DNA from: Lunasporangiospora selenospora
Taxonomy: Eukaryota; Mortierellomycota; Mortierellomycetes; Mortierellales; Mortierellaceae
Reading direction: 5' to 3'
Assembly: GCA_015680635.1 (NCBI GenBank)
Contig: JAABOA010000169.1
Location: 1-21,695, forward strand
DNA length: 21,695 nt
Position numbers and translations under genes: made by a program. How positions within the stretch are numbered: position 1 is the first letter of the stretch; each line of letters begins with the position of its first letter. The notes below the pieces were generated by a model. It was not told the DNA's origin and searched no databases. It saw only the letters and a list, made by a program, of their open reading frames with translations. This document shows, piece after piece, positions 1 to 10,837 of the stretch.

Positions 1-85
1 CACGTCAATATTATGTAATGCCATTCAGGTTCGGACAGCATAGTGTAATTTCCACACATTGGCCACAACATTGCCGCCTACTTGC

Positions 86-1454
86 CTCCGCCATGGAATA
101 GGGCAGTGGCGCGCTCGGCCTTTAAAAATGAACTTTTGGGGAATACTTCTGTCAAGTCATCCAGCATCCCCAAGAGGTTTTCCAAACGGTACGAGTGAGT
201 TATGCCAACCCGACAGAGCATGAAGGCCGTCATAATGTTGAGTGGAAGATCGCGGACCATCGTTACTGCCTAGTCAATTCAGATTTCAAGCAAAACAGTG
301 AATGCTGGGAAGGTTTTTTTCTTTCGAGTCTATACATGGAGATGAGTGACGGAGGATTATGTCTGGGCCACATACCGCACTGAAGGATGGTATACAAGAA
401 GCAAGATCCAGCCATGCACTCCAGTTGAATGGATACTGGTTCACAGATTCAACCAACACTCCTGCCGCCAGACCCATTTTCTGTCTCTTGATTAACACTA
501 CCCCATAGCTGTGAAAACAAAGAGTGCGTCAATTTCATGCAGCTCTAAAGAAGACTCGTCAAGAGATAAGTCTGTCTTGACGTACAGGTACTTGCAGAAA
601 GAGTCCAAAGTCCCTGCAAAGTATTCCATTGATAGTTCGGCCTCAATACTGTCAAGCTCCTTGTTCACCGTCGAGCTATAATCGCGAGACTCTACATATA
701 TTTTGTGGATTAAAAGATCGAGTAAGCTCTCCTGAATTGAAGGAAGTAGATTATATGTCAAGGATGCCACAAGACTTTTCGGCTTACCAAACACTAATCT
801 CGCATCTAGCCGACGTTCTCTCTCACCCGTCTATTAAACATACTTTTCGATTAAACGAGGGTATAGTCTGGACGAGGCACAAGAGTGCAGGTTGACTATA
901 AAGACGGGAACTATGGTAGACTTACAAGGTATTTGGAGAAGAGTCGGAGGAACATCGACTTGTCGCTTGCGCACCGATCAAGGGTAGCGGATGCTCTGTC
1001 AAACTCTCCTCTTCTAAAAAATGACATTGCCCTGCTGTATACGTCTACTTCTTTTGCGAATGTTGAATGTGGATGATAGTGTTGGTCGAGCTGGAGATTG
1101 GCAGACCACTTAGTCTCTCCCGATGCTGTAGTTGCCCTGCCCACGGCAGCATCCTTTGTATTCGCAGAAGAGAGACTATTCAATGCCTCGGATGCCCTAC
1201 AACGAAATATAAAAGGCGTCAGGGATGGCATTTACCCCGGGCTTAGTAGGCATTCATATCTGAACCCCCCCCCCCCTTCCTCCATTCTTCCACCATACCT
1301 AACCTGTGGGTTAGCTATTCAAGTGTACGTCTTACCACAGTGAAGAAACGTCAAGACCGCGTTCGCTACAAGCATTTATCGCCTCCCTCAACGCCAATCT
1401 TATTTCCCCGATGGGTATGGACTGGATCAATGCTTTCCACGCTGCATTGTTCAT
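86..1454 (-). CDS. CDC23: Cdc23/APC8, anaphase-promoting complex TPR subunit (5' part, cut by window edge)
   Basis: Cdc23/APC8 is a scaffold subunit of the anaphase-promoting complex, the nuclear ubiquitin ligase that degrades securin and mitotic cyclins. Five exons read in frame: 1454-1336, 1196-926, 830-586, 508-376 and 269-86, giving about 317 residues. ATG 1454 is the start because an in-frame TGA lies just upstream. Family landmarks in order: CSERGL...WASEALNSL near residues 33-50, LFSKYL before residue 130, FCKYLYGVVLIKRQKMG around residue 210, the TPR segment SVNQYPFNWSAWLDLAS, then LPLNIMTAF and FPKSSFLKAERATALFH. The four complete introns are 139, 95, 77 and 106 nt with good GT-AG ends. 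The last exon ends at a probable GC donor (AG/GCAAGT at 87-80); its acceptor and the rest of the TPR region lie left of the window. The gene lies tail-to-head behind the MPP alpha gene on the same strand. Identity is from conserved motifs recalled for the family; exon ends are inferred. Confidence 0.92.
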
Positions 1455-1937
1455 TTCGAGAATATAAAAGTCTTTTCAAAACGCTTTAGTTCGAGGTGCT
1501 GAACGACGAGTAAGGAAGTGAGATGCGGATACATTCATACAAATCAACAAAGTCAACTTCTTATGGGTGAAGCGAACCCAAGTGAAAGCGGTGGATGGAC
1601 ATATGACAGGACGGATCCGCCCAGGATTTGATACTGATACTGACGGGATCAGCAACACAGATTTCGATATCAACGAGGGGATAGAACCCTCCATCACCAC
1701 TAACCTCTTAACCTTGCAGCATCGAGAAACTACCTTCAACGAATACCTTTGATGATGATTAGCAAGGCCAGACTGGTAAAAGACCGTTGACCAATTGGAC
1801 TTGTTGACAGACAATTGTTTTACAAGGGGGAAAAAAACGAGGGAAAAAAGGGGAGTGAATGCCATTCTATTACATCGAACAAATTTTCTGCTTGTTTTTT
1901 TTTTCTATTCTTTTCTTTTTTTTCTTGCTACTTTTCA
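1455..1937. other. Intergenic gap between MPP alpha stop and CDC23 start
   Basis: This gap must hold the 3' UTR of the minus-strand MPP alpha gene and the promoter of CDC23. A T-rich run at about 1893-1924 reads as A-rich just after the MPP alpha stop on its own strand. Open frames here on both strands (for example 1567-1752 and 1476-1865) show no recognisable motif. I see no further gene. Confidence 0.6.
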
Positions 1938-3778
1938 TTAATTCCACTTTGGATTATTGCCGAGACCATGGTGAGCCAGTACTTTCTCTGCGCCCTCAAG
2001 TCCCTTGACGTTACCCTGGGCCACAATAGATGGCAATCCAGAACCGCCAGTGACCTTGGCAACACCACCTCCAAAGACCCTTCTTGCGACACGGATCATA
2101 TCCTGGCGAGTCACCTTTTCGATCCGTGCACACAATTCATCCGCTGCAACCTTGTATCCATGTACCTGGACTTGCCGTCCCAGATCCTCAACCTGGACCA
2201 TCTTGGACTCTAGGTTCATTAGAACGCTTGATCTCAATTGATTCTTGGCCCGGTCCAGCTCTACCTGAAGGATTCCACCTCGTGTGGTCCTCGTTGTCAA
2301 CTCCAACTCGCGAGCAATGATTTCGAGCAACATCTGCTCGTACCCAGGGTAACAAGATCCCGAGATACCAAAGAGTCCCGAGTCCGAATAACAGTGGTTG
2401 AAGCACATGCAGGATTCAATCCAAGCGTGGTGATTAAGGACATTGCTGAACAATCGCGAGTACATGCCCTTGCCAGGTCCACCAGCCGAGAACGAGCTAC
2501 CGCCACCCAACAGAAGCTGCAAGGTTGCCAATGCATAAATATCGTCATCGTGAATCGAAAGACCCTCGAATCCAACATTGATGTGCGAGAACTGCTGGGA
2601 CGCGTCCTCGATCAAGCACATGCCTCCTGTGTAGTGAGCCTTCTCCTGACTGAGCGTGTCAAAGTTTGGTCTAAGAATTGTCGAGTTTGTGCCCTTTGCA
2701 TCTTGCTCTTGCTTTTTACCAAACAATGAAGTGAAGAGTCCTCCCTTGGATGGCTGCGTTGTTGGGGCTGAGGAGGATCCTGAGGAAGAGTCGGAAGAAC
2801 TGAAAGGAGCCTTCATGTCGCCAAAGAACTTTGTTGTCAAATCCACTACATAGTCGTGGTCTGCACCAACAGCTGCAACAACAATCCTCTCTGGCTTATA
2901 CCAGGTGTTCATAAATGTCTTTACGTTATTGATTGACATCGTTTCCAGCTTTTCGATCGGGCAGAGAAGAGGGTTTCCAAGAGTGTTATCCTTGAACGCA
3001 ACTGTATGCAACAGCTCAGGGAGGATAGCCTCGGGCTTTTGCCAGTACTCGTTGATCTCATGTCCCGCAGAGACTTGCTGCTCCTCCAGCTCTACTTCAG
3101 AAATAATCGGGTTCTGGATCGTGTCTGCCATGATTTCAAGCATACTAGGCAAATCCTGTGGCAAGAGCGCGCATTGGTACATGATCGACTCTCGTGAGCT
3201 CGAACACATTACATTTCCACCTGCTGCTTCAAGATCTGCAACCATCTTCTCACTCGTCCGGTTTTTGGTCGATTTGAAAGCAAGACGGTCGAGGATATGG
3301 CTTACGCCCCGGGTGTAGTCGTCCTCAAAACGGGATCCGGCATCGACATAGACACCCAAAGAGGCAAAGTGTCCTTGACTCGCCTCAGTAGCGACCCTAA
3401 CGCCATTAGCAAGTTGTGTAAGTTTAGAGGTATCGCCCCCGCTGCTGGCACTGCTGCGTTGAGTCACTGCTGACTTGGATTGTTCCGTTGTGGGCTAGCG
3501 TTGCATGACGACCATGTGGCTCACAAAAAACATTTGCGGTTGAGCCAGAGAGCAGGTTCGACATTAATGAAAGGATCAACACTGGCATTTCAAAATAGAG
3601 AAAACGAGCTTTGAACACAATTAACAAGGAAAGGTTGTACCTTGATATAATCTTCTGACTGGAGAGATGCCTGCTGATGCTTGCTCATGCGCGCAACCAT
3701 GGGTTTGGCTACACTGGTGGCTCGCTTCGTGAAGGGCAAGACATGGCGAGCAATTGCGCTGCTGAGCTGTTTGGACAT
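1938..3778 (-). CDS. MAS2: Mitochondrial processing peptidase alpha subunit
   Basis: Alpha subunit of the matrix (or cytochrome bc1-linked) peptidase that removes presequences from imported proteins; it binds the presequence while the beta subunit carries the zinc site. Exons 3778-3641 and 3494-1938 give 564 residues; the intron 3640-3495 starts GTACAA and ends CTAG, in phase 0. The first about 40 residues are rich in Arg, Lys, Ser and Ala without acidic residues, as expected for a matrix-targeting sequence, which supports ATG 3778. The M16 metal motif is degenerate (HILDR near residues 112-116 instead of HxxEH), diagnostic of the alpha rather than the beta subunit. The glycine-rich loop GGGSSFSAGGPGKGMYSRL lies near residue 376. 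A Ser-rich insert with a Lys-rich patch (about residues 276-317) interrupts the fold and looks lineage-specific. Divergent from the SKI8 gene with about 560 bp between the starts. Confidence 0.96.
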
Positions 3779-4336
3779 TACGAATAGAAATGGCGACAAA
3801 GTCGGATTCGGGTAGGTTATGGGTAGGTAGGGGTTTTTAGGAAGGACTTGCTACTCTTGATCGGGTGCAAGCTCTGCGAAGCTGCTGTGCAGTGAAGGGC
3901 AATGAAAAACGAACAATGGAATGAACTCGCGGAAGGAGAAACTGCCTTTTACGGAGTCGGAGTGACAGGAACCAAGACTCAAAGAGTTGGTGCTGTTCCC
4001 AAGCCACCTCGATCCTCTCTCAACAAATCCACAGCGCGTCGTTCCAGCTTTGTTCTAACGAAGCCTCTTACTCGGGACCACGAGCATATTCAAGTGACAA
4101 TGGTACATACGCAGGACAGTGGATAATGGAAGAAAATGCAGGATGCATGAATACCATGGCCTTGATAGCCTGGGGCAGATGCGAGTAGAATCGCTGGTGC
4201 TTGGCAGCCTGCATGTCTTTCAAGGAATGACGCCTACTTTAAACTCAACCTGAAGCATCTTTTTCTTGTGCCCTGCAATGCTCAACATTTCCGACGCTCT
4301 AGCCAACACAATTCTTGACCAGTTTGACAAAAGAAG
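3779..4336. promoter_or_regulatory. Divergent intergenic region between MAS2 and SKI8
   Basis: The two genes are transcribed away from each other, so this stretch must contain both promoters and both 5' UTRs. No clear TATA box is visible. An open frame at 3902-4126 (plus) has no family motif and is treated as chance. I saw no repeats or RNA gene. Confidence 0.6.
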
Positions 4337-6199
4337 ATGGTACATTGGATTGTCTCCTTTCCTCTGCTAAATATGCTCTCCTTTCATGAGCCGTACATCT
4401 TTATCAGGGACTGACTCTCACTACCATTATTGTCAATAATATAGCTCATGAGGATGGCATCTGGAGTGTCTCATGGTCTTCTAAGAATGATATCGTGACT
4501 GGCTCAGTCGACAATACAGTCAAAGTGTGGTATGTATTAGGCACCTCAATCCATCCAGAGCTACGCCTCTCAGTCATTATTGCCAACTATGAGTTCTGCC
4601 TAATCATTTTTTGATGCAAGTCGCGCGGAACAACTGAAAACCTCAAAACTAAAACTGGAGCCGACACGCTGACCGTGCACAATTAGGAACGCAGAGAACG
4701 GAGAACTAAAGGGAACGCTGACAGGACATCATCTTGGTGTCAACTCTGTTGATACCAGCTCTGATGGAAAACGTAATGGCCAAACGCCTCTTAATATATT
4801 TTATTTTCCCAATTCACATTGGCTTGTCAGTGGGACGACAATGAACTATGAATACTCATGAGAGCTATTGTATTTGAACTGTACTAGTTGCCGTGTCCAC
4901 ATCTCTGGATAGTCAGATCAGGGTTTGGGATCTTGAGCAGCTCAAACAACACAAGGTTATTGATGCTGGGTCAGGTAGTAGACGATACTGCAAACTTTTT
5001 ACTGGTTAACGCGCACAAACCGTTCGTATCAACAAATTGACGATCGTCTCTCTTTACTCTCCTGGATTCGACATTTAGTTCAAGCATGGACCGCCAAATT
5101 CTCACCGGATTCTAAGCATATCGTGACGGGATCATCATCGGGTGACGTCAACCAATACGAGGTTGAGACTGGAACAAAAGTGCAGTCGTTTGAAGGCCGC
5201 GGGAAGTTTTCTATGTGTGTCGCCTATGTATGTGTCGTCTCCCCCTCAGCACTATTCGATGAACTTGCTCAAGGGTCTTGTTTCTTATGCACTGGAGAAT
5301 TGCCTTTGACTCTTCTTTACTACATTTTTCTTGGCCTCAGAGTCCAAATGGAGAATATGTTGCCTGCGGAACAGAGGCTTCAACAGACTCGGCAACTGTT
5401 CTTTTGTTCGATGTTGCTACAGGCAAACTCCGCTCAACCTTCAAGGGTAATGAACCACAACATCATTTTTTTTCCTTCCATTGGAGAGCACCTCTTTCCC
5501 AATCACATACGATATTCGTCTTGGATTGACTGACCCGGTTTCATTGCTCGTCCTAGGCCACGCGATGGCTGTTAGATCACTCGCTTTCTCAGCCGATTCT
5601 ACAAAACTTGTCACCGGCTCAGATGATAAGCGCATCATGATTCACGACGCGTAAGGACTAAGCAAAGGCCCCCACCAATGTTCGCCGTTATAGTGTCATA
5701 TCTTTGATTCTAACATTGAAATACCATGTTTTTCTGTCTCTGAAAGTGTCCACGGAGACACGATTCGCACACTCTCAGGGCATGCAGCATGGGTTATGAG
5801 CGTAGCCGTCAGCAGTGATGGAGTTCACGTTGCCAGTGGGTAAGTTTAGTTGCATGGATACCCGGATGCTGGACGTTGGTGGACGTTGGTGGACGCTACA
5901 CAGTTTCTCATACTTTTTGATGCGGCCGAACTTGTGATTAGATCTAGCGACAGCAAGGTCAAGCTCTGGGATCTAGTTGCAGACCAGTGCATTGACACAA
6001 TGGATGGACACAGCGATCAGGTAATTGTCAACTGCTACAGAGTCCAACATCTTTCAGTACATCTACGCGAGCATGCTTTCTCACTATCTGTTGAATGATA
6101 TGTTAGGTCTGGGGTTTAGCCTGGAACGGGCAAGGCAACAAGTTTGTGTCTGTATCGGACGACAAGGCTATGAGGGTGTACTCCACCACCTCTGCATGA
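4337..6199 (+). CDS. SKI8: Ski8/WDR61 WD40-repeat protein
   Basis: WD40 scaffold of the cytoplasmic Ski complex, which feeds mRNA to the exosome; its animal orthologue also sits in the Paf1 transcription complex. Ten exons: 4337-4339, 4408-4529, 4687-4772, 4888-4974, 5079-5227, 5341-5446, 5557-5650, 5747-5839, 5942-6020, 6107-6199. They total 912 nt, a 303-residue protein, matching the about 305 residues of WDR61. The blades show typical ends: GSVDNTVKVW, SLDSQIRVWDL, GDVNQYEVETG, TVLLFDVATGKL, GSDDKRIMIHDA, SSDSKVKLWDL and SDDKAMRVY. Family phrases include AHEDGIWSVSW near the start, VQAWTAKFSPDSK, GRGKFSMCVAYSPNG, GHAMAVRSLAFS and the C-terminal VWGLAWNGQGNKFVSVSDD. All nine introns follow GT-AG and every junction keeps frame. 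The first exon appears to be only the ATG, since an in-frame TGA precedes exon 2 and no ATG lies between; another upstream exon remains possible. Intron 8 holds a short ggacgttggt repeat at 5871-5895. Confidence 0.95.
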
Positions 6200-7818
6200 T
6201 TTTGCTTACCAATGTAGCTGATGATTACACGACAGCATTTCCGGAGCCCTCGTGTGATGAAGTATGCCTGCAGCGACAAGCCTTGGGAACTTTGAAATTT
6301 CACATAATCTAGCTTCACATTGTGTAGGGGCGGAGCTCAATGGCAAACAAGATGTAAAGCCTTGCTTGCTTCGCCCAAGATAAAGGGACTGGATTCTGTT
6401 CCACTCTTGACTCTTTTTATTACTGCAGAGCACGCGTCGTCGGGAGGACCGCGAGACACTTGATTTGATTTCGATAGAATAGTTTTCTTCTTTCCTATGA
6501 CCAGTGACGAAGGTGAAGGGAATAACGAGGAAGGTTACAAATAAGGAGGCGACAAGAGCGCAGGAGTGAGAGCAGGAGAGGAGAAGGAGGAGGGGGAGGA
6601 GGTGAAAGGAGGGAGGATGAGCGGGAACAGGAGCAGGAGCATGGCATAGACATAGACGCAACAAGAAAAAAGGAGACAAAGAAAGGAGCAAGTGTCCATC
6701 TTTGGTGGCGAAGGCTATTTCAACGAACCAACAATCAAATGAGCCGTAGAAATCCGAATAACATCTAAAGCCGGACAATAGGCGGGGGAGAGAGGGGCAC
6801 AGTCCTGCCTATGCGATAGTAATTCATTGCACATCATCATTGGTGGACTGTGTCTATCTTTATTAGGTTGACCTGTCATCCCGCCACCTTATTACCCACA
6901 GAACTGTTTCTACTGTCTGATTTCTTGTTTGCTCGATGGGAGGAGACAAGAACAGGAAGAGAGGATGAAAGAGTGAGAAATCGGGGCACGATAAGGAGAA
7001 TCCAAAGAATTCGGCCGGTGCCCGAGAGCGAAGACCGGTTAGTCTCGCACTTACACTTGACTTTCTGTGGCTGCCTTCTTGAATGAACCGCCTGGTTTGC
7101 ATCTTCGGCCATTGGTATTGTGAGCTGGAGGCTGAGTCCTTGCGTGGGGAGGAGCCATGGTTATTGTTGGCCTGGAACCTGTTCAGGCACAGCGATCAAA
7201 GCACAGTGGAGTCGAGCACGGCGTCATCCATTCCAGAACCAGGGCCGAATTCTCTTCATCTACTCGCTCGCTCTATCTCTCGCTCCTTTCTCATTTTCCC
7301 GCTCCCTCTCTTTTTTGTCGTCTTGTACCTCTAACCAAGGACTCGATTTGACGTCTCCATCTCCCACTTTTTACATCAACTCCCGTACATCTAAACCCGA
7401 TTCAACCAACCTGCGTCCATTCTATCTTACAACAATTCCCTAATAGTCTCACCTTAACAACTGAACCGCGATCAAAGTGACTGTTCCTTCCTCGGCCACC
7501 AGAGATCAGCAAATCCTCCACCTTACACCTCCACTCTGCTGAACAAACCAACCAACCAGCTTGACAGTACTGAGGATGTGAACAGGATCGGCTTACTTCA
7601 TTTTCAACTTCGTGCTACCCACCTCTTATTGTTTTGCTATCCACTTTGACCCAACGACCAATCGACCTTTCCATCGCCATTTTGTAATATAACTTTCTTC
7701 CGTCCTAAACAACGACGAAGTCCGACCCTTGGTGATACTGGATTTACCAAACACAAGATTAACGAGTCGTCACTCTATTCACCACTTGTAATCTGGAATA
7801 AGCATTTTATCCCCTGCT
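6200..7818. other. Intergenic region and probable 5' leader of the membrane-protein gene
   Basis: A polypurine tract (about 6540-6640, G/A on the plus strand) lies downstream of SKI8. From about 7240 the sequence becomes pyrimidine-rich (TCT/CTC runs, 7255-7325) and C/A-rich up to the ATG at 7819, typical of a fungal 5' leader. Open frames in the stretch (for example the minus-strand frame 6206-6778) are low-complexity translations of the purine tract and are not supported. Confidence 0.5.
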
Positions 7819-10800
7819 ATGGGAACTCTCCCAGCGGTGGTGCTCAAGGCGTCGCTCTGGACTCAAGCTGTAAATCTCATACAATTGCCGCAGAGACTGT
7901 CAAGCATGTGCGCCTGAACTGTGAGCTCTTTTGAGGAAATGCCGCTAACTATTCACCGGATTTGTTGATAGGCACTGCTGCTGGTTTTGACCTCGATTTT
8001 GGCGGACACAGATGCCTGGATCGGCACTATTCTGACTACAGCCGGTCTGTGCTTTGTGATCATTGGGATACTCGCTGCATACATGCAAAGGTTTGGATAT
8101 TTGTATATTGTATGTAACCTAAAAGTGCTCTTCTAAGACAATAGTCTCTTGTTTTTTGGTCATCGCGGAGGATAAAACAGTGACTAACCAAAACTACTAC
8201 CATTACTCCATCAAGTATGCCACGCTCGTTGGGATATGGGAGATATCAGCCCTGGCGCACATTTTATTGATCTGTGGGTTGGCGTCTCTACCACCAGCGG
8301 TTGTGGACGTCACCAACCTTGTTGGAAACAGAGTATCTTCGGATCCGTCCGACCCCCTCAGGATTGTATTACCACTGCTCTACGGGATCCAATGGATATT
8401 TTGGTGCATTTCGCTAATTAGCCTGATTAGCTTACGACCGGAAGCTCTTGACCCAACTCATGGATTTGACATTCAGGAATCCTCGCGTGAATATACACGG
8501 TTAGCAGCAGCAACACCGTATCACTCCCAATATCGCCACCATTGCTCGAAGGGCAGAAACACCACTGTGATAAATATACCACACGGGAGAGGCCCGCCAT
8601 CTACAACCCTACAGTTTGAAGATAGCTCAGGAGAAGATGATAAAGTGTCCTCCACAACAAATATGAAGGGTAAAGCACCCGCCGACCATCAATATTTTAC
8701 CAACAATACATCCGGGATGCGGCCTGAATGGCCTAATTCAGGAACCATCGTAATCCCAAAAGACCCTCGTATATCTCAAGTGTTAGTAAGACTCAATCAT
8801 TCAGGCAGCAGGGCGACGCCAATCCATCGTCTAGAAAACCCCCATCCATATGCCCAGGATGCAACATATTTACCTGGTATGACAAATCCAGTCAACCAAC
8901 AGCACCGCCCCATTCAACAACATAATCAGCCAGCTATTTTCAAAGAGGGTCTGGACGAGGTTACCGTAACACCAGCAGATATCCAGTCTCTTCAGGGACC
9001 TTCAAACCGTCATCCAGAGCCTAAACAACCCAGCAATCATGCACACTTTGTCCTGAATGTACCTAGTCAGGGCGAATCACTCTCAGAAATGATACTCAAA
9101 GTGAGTGAACCTGGCCAAACGCCACTAATGCACAATCCCACCTCAACGGCGCGACCCGTCCACAACACTTCGACACTTAACGATGAAGCGCTGACTTCAA
9201 ACGCCAGGAATACCAGAAATGGAGCGCCGTCACTTCCAACAGACACACCAAATCCTGCGCGCGTCAAGAGTACAGCAACAAAGGCTTCACTTACATTGTC
9301 TTCAGACTCTTCGTTATCAGGACTGTCGGCGATCTCAAACGAATCCAGCTTTGAGTGCGATGAGGCTGAACATACAGTCACCTCTGCTGAAAATACAAGC
9401 TTCAGCACAAACCAAAAAGCTCAGCGTCGGAACTTTGGAGTGTCTCCCCTTGCAATATTGTCCGAGCCAGAAATCGAACATTATGAGGCATTTATGCCGC
9501 AAACGGAACCCCATGAGCCCAGTTATATATTCCAACGCCCTAATGAAGTCACTCGGTCTAGGAGAGAGGCTATGACACAAGCTCCACTTTGGAAAACTAA
9601 TACGAAAAACAGGAGCGATGATGTTCAGGAGCTAGCCCCCAAGAGTGTTTTATCTAGCATGGGGGAAACCATGAGCAGCGAAGTTAACAGCATGAGCGAA
9701 CCTTGCCCGAGAATCCAGCCCAATTCGTCTTACCTTGGCCAAGCTATCCCAGCATCGACCACAGCATCGACTATGAGTGTCAATAGTCGTGCGCTACAAG
9801 ATCCGGAGGAGGCGGCGATTGCCTTTACAATGGAAACGAATGAACCCTCACATCCCCCGGCCACGATATCTATTCAGTACCTAACTATAACTCCATCGAC
9901 TTCTCCAGTGACCAGTACTCCAAATTCTTCAGCTGCAAAATCAGGGTCAGAGCTGACATCAACTCTAGACACCCCTGCATCAGTAGCATATACACCAACT
10001 GCATCCACATTCACTGCATCTACTGCACCGTTTCCTACACCTGCATTATCAACACCAATTCCAACACCAGTTCCTCCCCCATTTTACGGACGCACACCTG
10101 TGATCGCTCACCTACAGCAGATAGGGGCATTTGATGCCTTCCCAGAACGGTCATATACCCCGGCGAGCTCCAGTACCAACCGTGCGTCACATAGACATGA
10201 CTCTAAACCCAACTTCAACCCACCATCTCCACTACAGGCGTACCACCAACGGCTAGAGAACGACCCTTATATATCTCATCGAATGAAGGGGTCGTTCAGA
10301 GTGATGTCTCCCAGCAACACTTCAGCTCCCTTTGAGTTTCCTCTATCGCCTACAGCTACTACAGCTGCGCCTGCCCCTACCTCATTCTCGACATCAACAA
10401 GCCCACTACCACTAGTATCTCTACCTACGCCTTCAGTGCAAGTAACGGAACCCGAAGATGACCCTCTTCCATTGGCCATTACTGATAACAGACAAGAAAC
10501 AAACATTCCAATGATTGTTATCCATCCAGATCCAGATGACCAAAAAGAAGGCGAGTCACCACGAGTACTTTCAAATGAGGATATTGAGTATCTGTCGATG
10601 ATGCCTCCGCCTCCATTGAGGCTACTCGAACAGCCTTGGGACGACTCTTTTGAAGATGAAGAGTATATGGATGACATTGAAGAAGAGTATAGTGATGAAG
10701 ACCATGAGCACAGAATTGTGCGTAGTAGGAGCGTTTATGACATCGAGGAGGAAGATACGGACAGAGAAGAGAGTGACGATGACCAGACCATGTTAGTCTC

Positions 10801-10837
10801 AATGGAGATAGATGATCAACATCGGGGTATAGAGTAG
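7819..10837 (+). CDS. Four-helix membrane protein with long disordered Ser/Thr/Pro tail (unknown function)
   Basis: I do not recognise a family. Exon 1 (7819-7869) and exon 2 (from 7972) encode two hydrophobic helices (from about residue 4 and residue 32). The large third exon begins with two more (around GIWEISALAHILLICGLASL and the stretch ending WIFWCISLISLISL) and then runs about 800 residues of low-complexity Ser/Thr/Pro/Asn-rich sequence. The C-terminus is strongly acidic (EDEEYMDDIEEEYSDEDHEH and EEEDTDREESDDDQ). Length is about 950 residues. Intron 1 (7870-7971, GTAAAT...GATAG) is clear. Intron 2 is ambiguous: donor 8110 (GTATGT) with acceptor ending 8170, or donor 8114 with acceptor ending 8180. 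Both keep frame and give 951 or 949 residues. Four N-terminal helices plus a long soluble tail suggest a plasma-membrane or endomembrane protein with a cytoplasmic regulatory tail; this is inference only. An AATAAA at 11268-11273 may end the transcript. Confidence 0.83.

Noticed and set aside
1476-1865. 129-codon minus-strand frame between MAS2 and CDC23
   Set aside because: No motif, and it occupies the expected 3' UTR and promoter.
3902-4126. 74-codon frame between MAS2 and SKI8
   Set aside because: No family motif, and it lies in the divergent promoter region.
6206-6778. 190-codon minus-strand frame downstream of SKI8
   Set aside because: It overlaps the polypurine tract, reads as low-complexity Leu/Pro/Ser sequence and shows no motif.
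8156-8158. TTG as the start of the membrane protein
   Set aside because: Two upstream exons with an ATG at 7819 encode the missing helices and splice in frame.
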